From the NCBI GenBank assembly GCA_002118135.1, contig BDIU01000221.1:123668-187667 (forward strand): DNA of 64,000 nucleotides, read 5' to 3'. The translations under genes were made by a program, and so were the position numbers. Positions 23,901 to 34,000 of the stretch are shown here, piece by piece. Within the stretch, counting starts at the first letter, position 1. Each line of letters starts with the position of its first letter. The stretch is from Trebouxia sp. TZW2008 (lineage: Eukaryota > Chlorophyta > Trebouxiophyceae > Trebouxiales > Trebouxiaceae). The notes beneath the pieces were generated by a model. The model was not told the DNA's origin and did not search any database. It worked only from the letters and a program-made list of their open reading frames with translations.

Positions 23901-26900
23901 GTAATGACAATTTGATGTAAGGACAAATGTCTTGGTGACCAAAGCAGTTTGTACAGAGTTCAGTGTAGTGATACAGCTAGATGTGAGGTGTGTATCTGTA
24001 TAGCCACTCTGCCAGGCTAGTTGAAAGTTTTGGTACTGCTGCAGGGCAGAAGGGCCTTGTCATGCTGGACATATCTGGCGGCAAGGAGAAGATCCGCATC
24101 CCTGTGTTCAACAATGTAGATGACGAGGGCCCTCCTGCAGACCTTCAGTATATCAGGTGTGCCCCACATGCTAATGTCGCGCTCTTCTTGTCACTTTTTA
24201 CTTATGCATGCAAAAAAGCACACAACCTCTGTCACAGTTGTTCTTTTGACTTGTGACTCATGCATGCAGACAAAACCTTACATGTTCTCAATTGCAGCAT
24301 TGCAATGGGTTGCCCAGAGAAATGTATCCACTACAATGCTGTGAGGCAGTCAGAAAGCATTGGTGCAGTCATAGCACTTTTGCATTTGCTGCATCGCAGT
24401 TGCCTGCCTGCAGAACAAGGTAGCCAAACGAGACAACACTAACAGCCTTCTAGCTTGGCAGTCCTGTGTCTGCAGGCAGGCAGCTTCATTCAAGCAAATG
24501 CATAATTGACTGCCCAGAGAAACGCAGCTATTGCAATGCTGTGAGGCAGGCACACAAAGATGCAGTGGCCAGGGGCTTAGTACTTTTTCTGCACTGCAGT
24601 TGCCTGCCTGTAGAGAAAGGTCAGTACACAGGAGGACCAGTGACAGTGTCCAGTGTACTGGCCGCCGTCTGCAGGCAGGCAGCTTGAATGAGCAAATGCA
24701 TGAACAATGCCTAGAAATTCGCCTCCATTGCAATGCTGTGAGGCAGGCACACAAAGATGCAGTGCAGCCAGGGGCCTGGTGCTTTTGCTGCACTGCAGTT
24801 GCCTGCCTACAGAGTAGAATCTTCGAGCGAGACAACCAGTAATAGCCTCCTGTGTTCATAATACTGCTCTGCAGGCAGCTTCAATGAAGTAAATGCACAA
24901 ATGGCTGCCCAAAAACGTGATCCAATGCAATGTTGTGAGACAGCCACAAAGCTGCAATGCAGCCAAGGGGCTTGTGCTTTTGCTACATTGCAGTTGCCTG
25001 CCTGCAGAAAAAGATCATCAAGCAGCAAGGATCAGTCAAAGCCTCCTGTTTGATGATGTTCCTGCAGGCAGGAAGCTCAAATGCAGCAAACGCACAAGTC
25101 CTGCACCTGAAACTCACTTTACGTTCTGAAGGGGTTGAGAGGAGTCATTCTGACAAGTCTGTACTCCACCTGTGCTCTTGCATGTACATCAATGGATTAG
25201 ACAGACAGCACTGCTTCAAACTAACCACTTGGGTTAGTGATCAGACGGTGTCAAGGTGTCTTCAGCGCCAACTGATGACATCAGCCCATGACTACCCACT
25301 TGCTGGTCTCGAACAACATCTTTTGCATCAAAACTTCTGCATGATGGGTTGGTACATCTGTCTCTCACTGTTGAAGAACAGGCTGCACCACTCCACCTTG
25401 CGCTCGCACATTTGTTGCTGGCACACTAGGTCACTGGCTTGCAGATGTACAGAAGGTGGGGCTGCAACCAGCGATGTGCTGGCCACTGAGGCAGCCAAGC
25501 AGATTCCAGCCACAGCTCATGCAGGCATGAGCTCCCATCACCAGTGTGGCCTCACAAGGGCTAGCACATATCCTGTCTGCTTGCTGTCGAACAGGCTGCT
25601 TTGCAGATATGAGGAGGGCATGGGCCACAACAACTACCGCATGACACTTCCCGGAAGTTTCCCAGAAGGATGGAAGTATGTCTCTGAATGCCACAGGAAG
25701 GGCTGCCTTGCGAGCGTGTCAGTGGAGCATGTGTCTTATGTGGGCTGTTTTGCAGGTTTGAGGAAGGCGAGGCAGCCACAAGCAGTGTGCTGGCCACAGA
25801 GGCAGCCAAGCAAATCCTGGCCACTGCTGATGCAGCCATGGGCTTCCATCACCAGTGTGGCCTCAGCAGAGTCGCACAGACAGAGGCTCAGTACACTCCT
25901 GATGGCCGATTGTGGCAAACCAACAAGTATGGTGTGTATGAGGTGAGCAGAAACGTGATTCTGGCATGATTTGAGACTGTAGTGCAGCTTGCAAATATCC
26001 TTATGCTGGTTAAGTACTACACAAAGCCACCAGCGCGGCCTCAGCAAAGTGGCACAGACAAAGGCCCAGTGCACTCCTGACAGCCGATTGTGGCAGACCA
26101 ACAAACATGGCATGGACGAGGTGATCAAGCATTGGTCAGTGGCATGATTCAGGATTACACCGCGGCCGCAGTTCCGTTATGCTGACTGACATCTGCATTA
26201 AGTTTGGTATCATGGCTTGAAGATGCTGGCAATGCCTGAGGTAGTTTGAGACACTGCATGGCTGTTGTGCCATTGCCTTAACTGCCTCACACTGCTGCAG
26301 CTCATGCAGCAGCCATGGCTTGAGGTATAAGTTGTGTGGTGTGCAGTGTGACCCAGATGCGAAGCCCTTCCAGGCGCGGCACTGCTGCAAGAGCAAGCAG
26401 AACAGAGTAGTATCCCAGGGCCTGCAGCTGCCTTTGGAGGTGTTTAAGACCAGCAATGGGCGTGGGTGGGGGGTGCGCTGCTCCTGTGACATCCCAGTGG
26501 GCACCTTCGTGTGTGACTATGTGGGCAGGCTCATGACAGACATTGAAGCGGTGAGTGGCATGTCATGACAAGGCTTGCATCATCCTTATGCAATGGCAAA
26601 CACTCAACAGCCTTTCAGCTCTTGTGCTGACAAAGCTGACTTGATGTTGTCTGTATGATGGCACCCTGAGACAGTCCAACCATATTGACCCAAGGGGGTC
26701 AATATGGATCGAGCAATGGAATGAATGACTGATTGAGTTGTGGACAGGTTGCTTGACTGATTGCTTGTTTGTAGGTCGACACATTGCTTGCTTGCTTGCT
26801 TGACCATTGACTGATTGGTCGGCTGATATATTGATCAGATGGGTTGCTGTGCATGCAGGATCAGAGCAGCAATGATGAGTATCTGTTTGACCTGGACCAT

Positions 26901-28178
26901 TTTGTGTCCATGGCTGGCGAGCCCAGCTCAGATGTGGACCCTGCTATGTTGCCTCCCATGCCCTGGGCCAATAACATACAGGCCACTGACCGTGATGTGC
27001 ACCTGGTGCTGGACGCCCGCCTGCAAGGTATCTACTGCTGTGGTGCTATCAGATGCTGCATGTTTGCAAGTAGATGCTGCCATTGCATTAAGCTACTGAT
27101 CATGACTTTCAAGTTGATGTGCTGCCTCCCATGCCTTGGGCCAACAACATTCAGGCCACAGACCGTGATGTGCACTTAGTACTGGCCGCCTGCCTGCAAG
27201 GTATTTTCTGCTGTGGTGCTATCAGATGCTGCATGTTTGCAAAGTAGATGCTGCCGTTGTATTAGGCTACTGATCACAATTTCCAAGTTGATGTGCTGCC
27301 TTCCATGCCTCGCGTCATAAACATCTTGGCCACTGACCGTGATGTGCACCTAGTTTAGATGCCCTGCAAGGTATGCCCTGCTGTACACCTGTCACTGACT
27401 AAGCGCCTTTCAGGAATTTCCTGCTGTGACATGCTGTGTCCCATGCCTTGAGCCCACAAAAGTTAGGCCACACAACGTGATGTGCCTTATACTAGACACC
27501 CGCCTGCAAGTTCGCTACTGCTTTGTACCTGTCACTGACCGAATGCCTTTATGACTTCCCTGCACGACATGCTGTGTCCCATGCCTAGAGCCATCAACAA
27601 CCTGGCCACTGACTGTAAGGTGCACCTCATACTACATGCCTGTCTTTAAGTTGGTTGCTGCTGCAAACTTGTCAGAGATCCCTTGAATGAATTCACCTAG
27701 CGTGCCATCAGCCGATTGCAGCAACTCATGCTGAGTGCCTGTCTGCAAAATCAATGCTTTGTGTTTGTCAGCAATCAGCCAATTGCAGCAGTCTGTCCAT
27801 GTACCAATACATTAGAACAAGATTTGCGTGCAGCATGCAATCAGACAATTGCAGCAGGTAGTGCCTTACGCCCATCTGCAAGAACAGGACCTGCATGTAG
27901 CATGCAATGAGTCACTTGCAACAATTTGTGCCTTGTGCTTGCTTGCAGGCAATGTGGCCAGGTTCATCAATCATAGCTGTGATGGCAACTTGGTGATACA
28001 GCCGGTCTTCACTCACGGCTGCAATGCTCTGCTGTATCGTATAGCTCTGTTTGCAAGTGGAGAGATTCCGGCAAACATGGAATTGACGTATGATTATGGG
28101 TACGCTGAGGGTGTTGTACACAATAGGTTGATGGTGTGCAAGTGCGGGGCTGCAGATTGTCGCAAACGGCTCCTTTGA
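17920..28178 (+). CDS. SUVH-type SRA-SET histone H3K9 methyltransferase, 13 exons
   Basis: Nuclear enzyme expected to bind methylated DNA through SRA and methylate H3K9. Exons: 17920-18768, 18937-19100, 20493-20601, 20916-21016, 21955-22047, 22613-22706, 23331-23436, 24045-24156, 25607-25675, 25756-25942, 26347-26550, 26859-27027, 27949-28178; phases close to give 828 residues. Residues 1-283 are Ser/Ala-rich and disordered, with an AKRQR basic motif. SRA: GHIAGVDVGAKF, AYAVVMSGGYRDDKDDG, GNLALRVSM, VRVIRG, IYTYDGLYEV. Pre-SET: KEKIRIPVFNNVDDEGPP, then YTPDGRLW..VYEC and CCKSKQNRVV. SET: LEVFKTSNGRGWGVR, VARFINHSCDGNLVIQPVF, ELTYDYGY. Post-SET: CKCGAADCR. The usual NHSCDPN is NHSCDGN here. 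The pre-SET has few of the nine zinc-binding cysteines. Long introns hold echoes and other repeats. Exons 9 and 10 are the least certain. Confidence 0.92.
19240..19850. repeat. About 258-bp tandem repeat in SUVH intron 2
   Basis: The block beginning cgcctcagatgggtcttaaag and containing acaaatgtgtgcat(c/g)acaccagcattgat is present at about 19250, 19508 and (partly) 19760. Copies include ctggaat..ca..cagcttgctgtt..agctgcacagg. They are about 80-85% alike by eye. No coding sense is kept across copies, and the source is not identified. Confidence 0.8.
20042..20180 (-). mobile_element. MITE-like element, copy 1
   Basis: Reverse-oriented member of a roughly 140-157 bp family. Shared landmarks: ctctttgtaaggacactcaat at one end, ccaatcactgcat.ctgactgcagtg..ctctgagta in the middle, and gcttggtaa.c.aagcagtcat at the other. 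It lies in SUVH intron 2. Confidence 0.6.
20280..20482. repeat. GTTGAT-type imperfect hexanucleotide repeat
   Basis: A 200-bp stretch of (gttgat/gttggt)n variants at the 3' end of SUVH intron 2, ending just before the exon 3 acceptor at 20492. It reads as alternating Asp/Val on the plus strand but is intronic. Confidence 0.9.
21463..21617 (-). mobile_element. MITE-like element, copy 2
   Basis: Reverse-oriented copy of the same family (gatgactgctttggtcacc ... tgtcctcacaaggagaagt) in SUVH intron 4. Confidence 0.6.
21871..21915 (+). repeat. Echo of the SUVH exon 5 acceptor
   Basis: ttgctgccattgcagcggttgtacc mirrors the real acceptor ttgctgcaattgcagcggtcgcaag at about 21939-21964. The flanking text (gggcatgctacacaatgcac..aattttacagc) recurs around 21728, 21900 and 21925. 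Confidence 0.7.
22780..22960 (+). repeat. Echoes of SUVH exon 6's 3' end, 2 copies
   Basis: The exon end coding YGAIKGAKFKQLAL plus the donor (at 22706) recurs at about 22796-22845 and 22915-22955, followed each time by a related intron start (g.tcctgccctagtca). Units are about 120 bp. Both lie downstream of the exon. Confidence 0.85.
23085..23250 (+). repeat. Echoes of the SUVH exon 7 start
   Basis: ttgtgcaggcacagcgtggctc.cgcatggcaacagcacctgacact occurs at 23184-23235 and for real at 23324-23370. A weaker third copy (gcctggcaacagcgcctgacactgcatcagctgg) lies at 23088. The echo at 23190 keeps the acceptor and 14 codons and then stops in frame. Confidence 0.85.
23488..23570 (-). mobile_element. 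MITE-like element, partial copy
   Basis: A fragment (cttgtccttacatc ... cattgcagtcggaatgcagtga) of the same family in SUVH intron 7. Confidence 0.45.
23798..23951 (+). mobile_element. MITE-like element, copy 3
   Basis: Forward copy: gtaaagtctttttccaaggacac ... gatgtaagcatagcgtcattggcaatcgatcactgcattctgac ... gtaaggacaaatgtcttggtgaccaaagcag. It lies in SUVH intron 7 within 600 bp of the partial copy. Confidence 0.65.
24290..25075. repeat. About 197-bp tandem repeat, 4 copies, in SUVH intron 8
   Basis: The landmark cagttgcctgcctgcag lies at 24397, 24597, 24796 and 24991. Each unit also holds ctgcaggcaggcagcttca, its inverted partner, and gc.atgctgtgaggcaggcacacaaagatgcagtg. The facing TGCCTGCCTGCAG and CTGCAGGCAGGCA could pair, giving one potential hairpin per unit. 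Confidence 0.9.
25438..25562 (+). repeat. Upstream echo of SUVH exon 10
   Basis: A copy of the exon that begins at 25756: acceptor ttgcag, then EGGAATSDVLATEAAKQIPA and HHQCGLTRAS, against EGEAATSSVLATEAAKQILA and HHQCGLSRVA in the exon. No usable donor follows, so I treat it as an echo rather than an exon. Confidence 0.8.
26020..26135 (+). repeat. Downstream echo of SUVH exon 10
   Basis: The last 100 bp of exon 10 with its donor (cctcagcagagtcgcacag...tgatggccgattgtggcaaaccaacaagtatgg...gaggtgagc) recur here in decayed form (..cctgacagccgattgtggcagaccaacaaacatggcatggacgaggtgatc), about 180 bp after the exon. Confidence 0.8.
26680..26707. repeat. Perfect 12-bp hairpin
   Basis: CCATATTGACCC, loop AAGG, GGGTCAATATGG, inside SUVH intron 11, followed by ttgc-rich simple sequence. 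Confidence 0.9.
27115..27650 (+). repeat. Four decaying echoes of SUVH exon 12
   Basis: The segment coding LPPMPWANNIQATDRDVHLV plus the donor (exon ends at 27027) recurs with its c(t)cccatgcc landmark near 27123, 27298, 27434 and 27571. Spacings are about 172, 175, 136 and 137 bp. The first copy is nearly intact; the later ones lose the Trp-Ala-Asn block and the frame. It is the clearest series of decay with distance in the window. Confidence 0.9.
27711..27948 (+). repeat. Echoes of the SUVH exon 13 acceptor region
   Basis: Roughly 90-bp units with (c/g)caatcag.caattgcagcag..tgcc and gcctgtctgcaa/gcttgcttgcag endings repeat two or three times up to the real acceptor at 27948. Confidence 0.55.
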
Positions 28179-28878
28179 TGTTGTGTGCTTGTAGGGATTT
28201 AGCTTGCTCAGTGTAGCATAGCACTAGGTTGGTGGTAGCTGTATGCAGGGAATGTTCTGTCTTGTAGTCTTGTCCCTCGAACCTGTCCTTTGTACCGTTG
28301 GTAGGCAGAAGTGTTGGATTTAAGCTGCATGCATATGACATGCCATGATGTTTGCAGAGAATATCAAAGCAGTGTGGGCCATGTCCACAATGGAATCTCT
28401 CGATTGCTGGTGTGCTGCAATTGCTGATGTAGCTGTACTTTTGAAAATTGCAATCGGCCATGCTCATGCTGCGACATGCTTAGCAAAGTTGCACAAAAGC
28501 AAGCACACCAAGGCGGTTGCCTACCGTTACCAGCTTTTCCAGCAGATTCTGGCTGCTTACAAACTTTTCAGCAAACATTTTCGAGTAATGGCAAAGGACG
28601 TAATGTGATGACGCCGATTTTGTCTGACCTGTGAGCAGTGTAGTCAGGGCTCGAATGTGCACGAGCAGGGTCATGATAGGTCCCAATTTGCTTCCTGCCC
28701 TTCTGACCCTAAGTACAACAGGGCGAAGTTGCCAACTGATCATTACTGCAGTTGCTATGGCCAAAGCTAGCCTTATGATGGGGTAGCACAACAAATTTTG
28801 GCACCCCGAACGTCGATTAATCCGCGCGCTGTATGTGTGGGGAGAAGCTTACGGACACAGGGTGCTAAAGTTGCTGCG
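28179..28878. other. Intergenic, SUVH 3' flank and KH gene promoter
   Basis: No gene recognised on either strand. The frame at 28345-28608 has no domain resemblance. Confidence 0.45.
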
Positions 28879-30182
28879 ATGGCAGACGATCCTCACAGTA
28901 CCGACTATGGACCCGAGGAAGAACTTACCCCCGAGAACAGCTCAGATAGCTACCCCAATGGTACGACGAAGGTTGCGGCGGACAGAAAGGTCATCGCGAA
29001 GTTCCTGATATCGAACGCAGCAGCTGGCAGCATCATAGGAAAGGGTGGGGCGACTATCTCCGAGTTTCAAGAGCAGTCCAACGCCCGCATTCAGCTTTCG
29101 CGAAACAATGAGTTCTTTCCGGGGACGGCCGATAGAGTCTTGTCGGTGTCTGGGCCTGTCAACCAAGTGCTGACTGCACTACACCTGATCGTTGGCAAGG
29201 TCAAGAGCGAGGACGCAGTGGCAGACTCTTTGCTCTCAAGAGACGGCAAATCAACGCAGCTGAGACTATTGGTGCCAGCAGCATTGTGCGGGACGTTGAT
29301 TGGCAAAGCTGGAGCCACTATCAAGAGCTTTCATGAGGACTCCCACGCAGTAATCATGGTGTCTCCGCAAGATAGGCAACCAGCAGGAGTTCCTGACAGG
29401 ATTGTCAAGGTCACAGGCAAGTCAATTTGGTTCACAATCCACACTGCTTTCTCCTGATGCCAATGTTTCATTGGACCATATCCACTGCACTTGGGTGTGT
29501 CTGTTTAGCCTGCCCTGCTTTTGCTTGACTGCGCGCATTGGCTTTCTACACATTTCCAGCTAATATGCTCATCATGTGTTCACATGTTTTACAGCCACAT
29601 TTAATGCCTGTTTACTGCCAGTGCTGCCAGTCGCACTCAGACACTTGTGTTGGCTTGCTTTGCTTTCTCCTTGGTAGTGCAGTCTGGGTCTGCAAACATT
29701 CAAACTAACATGCTGCAAATGCTGTCACAGGTGAACTGGAGCACATCATGCGAGCAGTGGCGCTCATCCTCAGCAGGCTGTCATCGAATCCCAACTATGA
29801 TCGCTTCACCAGCGAGCGCACAAGCTACTACCAGAATTACACCCCTCAGGGCAGCTCCGCACAGCCCTTGGCGCTTCCCACTGCATCTGGATCACCTAAC
29901 AAGAACATCCCTGTGACACCTGGCAGCCGAGCAGGGGAGAGTGAGGTGACTATCCCAGTGCCAGGCAACCGCGTAGGGGCCATTATAGGCAAAGGAGGGG
30001 AAGTCATCAACCAAATAAAGTCAGTTGTTGGAGTCAGGATCAGGGTGTCAGATCGAGAAGATTTAGTGCCAGGCACACAGAACCGCAAAGTCACCATCTC
30101 AGGGCCTACCGAGTGCGTGCAGATTGCGCAAATTTTAATCAATCAGAAGATCAGTGCAGCATCAGGAGCCCCGTCTGGCTGA
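28879..30182 (+). CDS. Triple-KH-domain RNA-binding protein (PCBP/BTR1-like)
   Basis: Two exons, 28879-29416 and 29731-30182, give 329 residues. KH1 has AAAGSIIGKGGATISEFQEQ, KH2 has PAALCGTLIGKAGATIKSFH and KH3 has VPGNRVGAIIGKGGEVINQI; each has an intact GxxG loop. The N-terminus is acidic (PEEELTPENSSDS). The layout of two adjacent KH domains, a linker and a third KH matches poly(C)-binding proteins and the plant BTR1 group, which bind single-stranded C/U-rich RNA in mRNA stability or translation. The start is the first in-frame ATG. The intron has a GC donor (ACAG|GCAAGT); the next GT would create an in-frame stop, so the GC-AG reading is forced. Confidence 0.92.
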
Positions 30183-31038
30183 GCATTTGTTGAGCAGTTT
30201 TATTAGTAGTCCCTTTTTGAACTTGCAGGATGTGCACAGATGACTCCATGTTGAGCTTATGGGAATGTGACATTGTACTACAGAGAATTGTCCATGTTGC
30301 GCGTACAATAAAATCGTTGTCCACCCAGGCGTCTGTGGCCTCTCTCTGGCGTGTGTGGCTAGATGGTGCTGGTACTGTCATCAAGAGTGAAGCACAGCAC
30401 CATCCCACTGACCCAGTCCTGTTATGTCACTTTGATTATCAGCAATCAGCTTTAAGCCTCACAGTCCGTCTCCTGAGCCTGCTGTGCTGCATATTGCATG
30501 GTCTTGGAGATGCAGCTTGACAGTCAGCACTACACATTAAGTCGGCAAGTTGTGACACACATGTTGCATTCAAGCCATGTCAAATATGAGCCTTGACAAC
30601 ACAGCGGTCTGAGCCTATTCTCTGTGCCATTTGTGCCTGTCATGCAGTGCAAAGTGCATAACACAGGCAGCATGTTGTCAGCAACAAGGTATTCTACAAG
30701 CAGACATCAAGATGACTGAGGTCACATCGCTCGACAGCTCAAGCTCTGAAGTCGGTTGCTTAGCACGTAACATATTGACCTTGTTCAGTGAGTGAATGAA
30801 GAACTTCCTATTGCCTTTCAGCTATGTTTTGCCTGTTTGAACAGACAGATAACAAATGCCACAGATCTGGTACAACTGCTATCAAAAGAATGATGAGGCG
30901 CATTTGCTGACAAACAGCGCCGCATACAAGCCAGTACCATTACCAAACAGTAACAGAGACTCGGCAATCTGCAATGACAGAGGGGTGATGGTCATCCCAG
31001 CATGCTGAGCATGCTTGAGGTTGAAAGTTGTAGCTGTG
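30183..31038. other. 3' flank between convergent genes
   Basis: Holds the 3' ends of the KH gene (+) and PheRS (-). No frame with family features was found. Confidence 0.45.
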
Positions 31039-34000
31039 TTATCGAAGCTCGACGTTCATGTCATTTGCCAACACTTGACGGGTCTTCTCTTGCAGTGCAT
31101 TGATCTCTTCATCTGTGAGGCTGCGCTCCATGCTGCGGTAAGCTATGCGGTAGCAGTGGCTTGTTCTTTGCTGCGGCACAACAAACACATGCTCAGCGCC
31201 AGAACTCAGAGTGTGTGGTGAAGTCATGGTGGCATTTGCTATAGGCGCACACAAGCTCAAGAAAAGCAAAGGCTCATGCTTTGCTGCAGCAAAACACGCA
31301 CAAATTCAGCATCACCAACCAGTTTGCCTGACAATGTCAAGACTGGGCAGTGACTACAGACGCATACAGGCTGAGGAGTAGCAATGGCTTGTTCTTTGCT
31401 GCAGTACCTCAGCAACATGTTGAGCATCAGCAGCCATTGTAATAAGCAGGTTTACAAAGGCATGTGCTATGTACACAACATAGGTTAGAGCAGAAAAGGC
31501 TTGGTCTATGCTGCAGCACAACATTAACATGCTCAGCATCAGCAAATTAATGGGTCTGACATGTTTGGCAAAGCATGTGCTATGGGCTAGAAAGCAATCG
31601 GCAAGCTTGGACAAACACGTTTTTGCCAGAATGCTTGGACAAACACGGTTTTGCCAGAATGCCTGCCTCGCCTTACTGTAAAAGCATTTTGCAATGCTGA
31701 CTTGCGACGTTTATACCAGTCCCAACATACATTGATTTGCAATCCATGCCATGAAAGAGCAAGAAACATCATGCAAAGCTAGCGAGTGTGGCGTGTTTAC
31801 CTTCTTGGGATGTGTGAAGTTGTCTATCAGCTTGACTTCCTCAACCAAGTCACCAGCAATGTTTCTGACTTGCTCACATAGGTTGTTTTCTGTGAAGGAG
31901 CCGTCAGTGGGTAGCCAGAAGCTGACATCTTTGTAACAGGGAGGGTACCTGAGCCATCGCATTACAGCATCATGTCGTGTAATGTTCAAGGCGCATTCGA
32001 ATCAAGACAGCAATGACAATAGATAGCATGACAATGTGCAATGCTATGTCACGGTTTCCTTGTCTGCTGTAATGAAAGGCAGTTGTCATCAATACTAAGC
32101 ATATTCCTTAACTATCCCTGTGCAGACTACTGTAGCTTGAGCTATTTTTGGGGCAGAATATTAAATCATCATGCTAATCATAACTAGCAACATATGCATG
32201 ATTGATGAGTAGATCACCAGCAACTTACTTGGAGTAGGGCTTGAACTTGTAGCCTAGTTGGCCGCGCTTGAATTGCTTTGTGAAGCGCTGGTCCTTGCTC
32301 CAGAACAGGCGGATGTCAGGGATGTCAAACAGAACCATGGCTAGCCTCTCTAGCCCAAGCCTATACTTCAACAGCAGCTCAGCACCAACACACTATTTTG
32401 CTCAGTTGCAATGCATGTAAGATTCTGCCCAGCATTGCAGTCACAGTAGCAGAATCATAAAGAGAGTGCCCACAGGCTTGGAATGTAGCTGCAAGCCTGC
32501 GCCCTGTAGCAACTACTGATTTGCTGATGTGCGAGTAGACGATGCAATCAAGCTGGTCATTTTCTTGCGGTGTAGGGCTGTAATAGAGTCAGCAAATGCA
32601 GACGCACCACATGACGATTCAACACTTTGTGAAAAGATGCTGTACATTCCGACCATCATCTAACATATAGTGTCACAAGAATGGTGTCAGAGGTAGGGTA
32701 CTCCTTTGTGCACTCAGCAGGGTCATATAGCTCTATCAGCAAGCACGTCATCACCACAGAAGAGTCTTGGGTGAGGAAGGGGGTTTGGAGGACTGACCCC
32801 AAGACCCAGACACTTTTGTGATCAGCCTCCTCCAGTACCAACTGGAAGCATTTGATTGCTTGCCTTGCGCACTCAGCAGGCTCATGTAGCTTGACTAGCA
32901 AACATGTAAACAGTGCAGAGAAGTTGGACGAGGAGGACCGACCCAAAGGCCCAAGCTGTCTTGCCCATGTGACCCGCCTCCTCCAAGATCTGGCGCTGCG
33001 TCACTCCACACCCCAGCACCTCGAGCCACTGCCCCTGGAAGAAGATCTCCAGCTCATATGATGGCTCCTGTAAACAACATCACGACCTGTGATCAGATCT
33101 TGACTTTGCATGATGGCTGCTGTCAACACAGCCACAGCAGATTGCTGTCAAATGCACACCCCAACACCTCCAGCCACAGTCCCTCAAATAAGATCTCCAG
33201 CTTGCATGACAACTTCTGTGATGCAGCATGGGCATCAGCATTTTGCACAGCATCACGGTTGCTCATGCTCAAACAGTAAAGCAAGTCAATGATGTAGCCA
33301 CGATAGGTGGGCAGACAGATATCATTCGGGGGTGCTTCACTATGTCATAGACTGCCTGATTTCATGGACATATAGTCATTGCCACAGTGTGGCACATGTG
33401 ATCAGTCTTGTTGACTGGCTCAAGCATGTAAAATTACTCTCTCTCTCTCTGTCTGTGTAACAGGCAGCAGATGAAGGCCAGCAGTCAGTGAGTACTATGT
33501 CGTGCAGAGTCAAATGGTGAGTATAACATTTGGCTGCGCACACAACGCATGCAGATGTCATGAGGAGCAGGGAAAACACATGTCCTTTATCAAGCGTGGG
33601 CAAGCAGCTATGTCGAGCTGCACTGCCTAGGCCATGACTCTTGAGCTCAGCATGGGAGGATGGCTTGCTGTGAAGGGAAAGTACAGCATTCACGATACTC
33701 CATCTCAAGATTCTTGAGCTACAGCAATGATGGAGTTCTCACTGTGAAGGAACAAGCATCCAGAACTTTCTCAACATGCTTGAGCTGTAGCAATGATAGA
33801 GGGCTCACCGTGAAAGGAAAGTAAGCGTCCACAAACTTCATCTCAACATCCCCAAACAGGTGTTTAGTCAGCCCAGACAGCACAAATTTCAAATCTTGAG
33901 CAGCCAGCTCAGTGCCAGATTTGCCTGAGGCTTCAATTTCTTCATCTGATAACACGTACAGGCCTTCCATCTGATGGAAAACTGGATAGTGGGATGCGTC

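Noticed and set aside
24290..25075. Regular repeat array considered as CRISPR
   Set aside because: Eukaryotic intron; units are near-identical along 197 bp rather than short repeats with unique spacers, and there are no cas genes.
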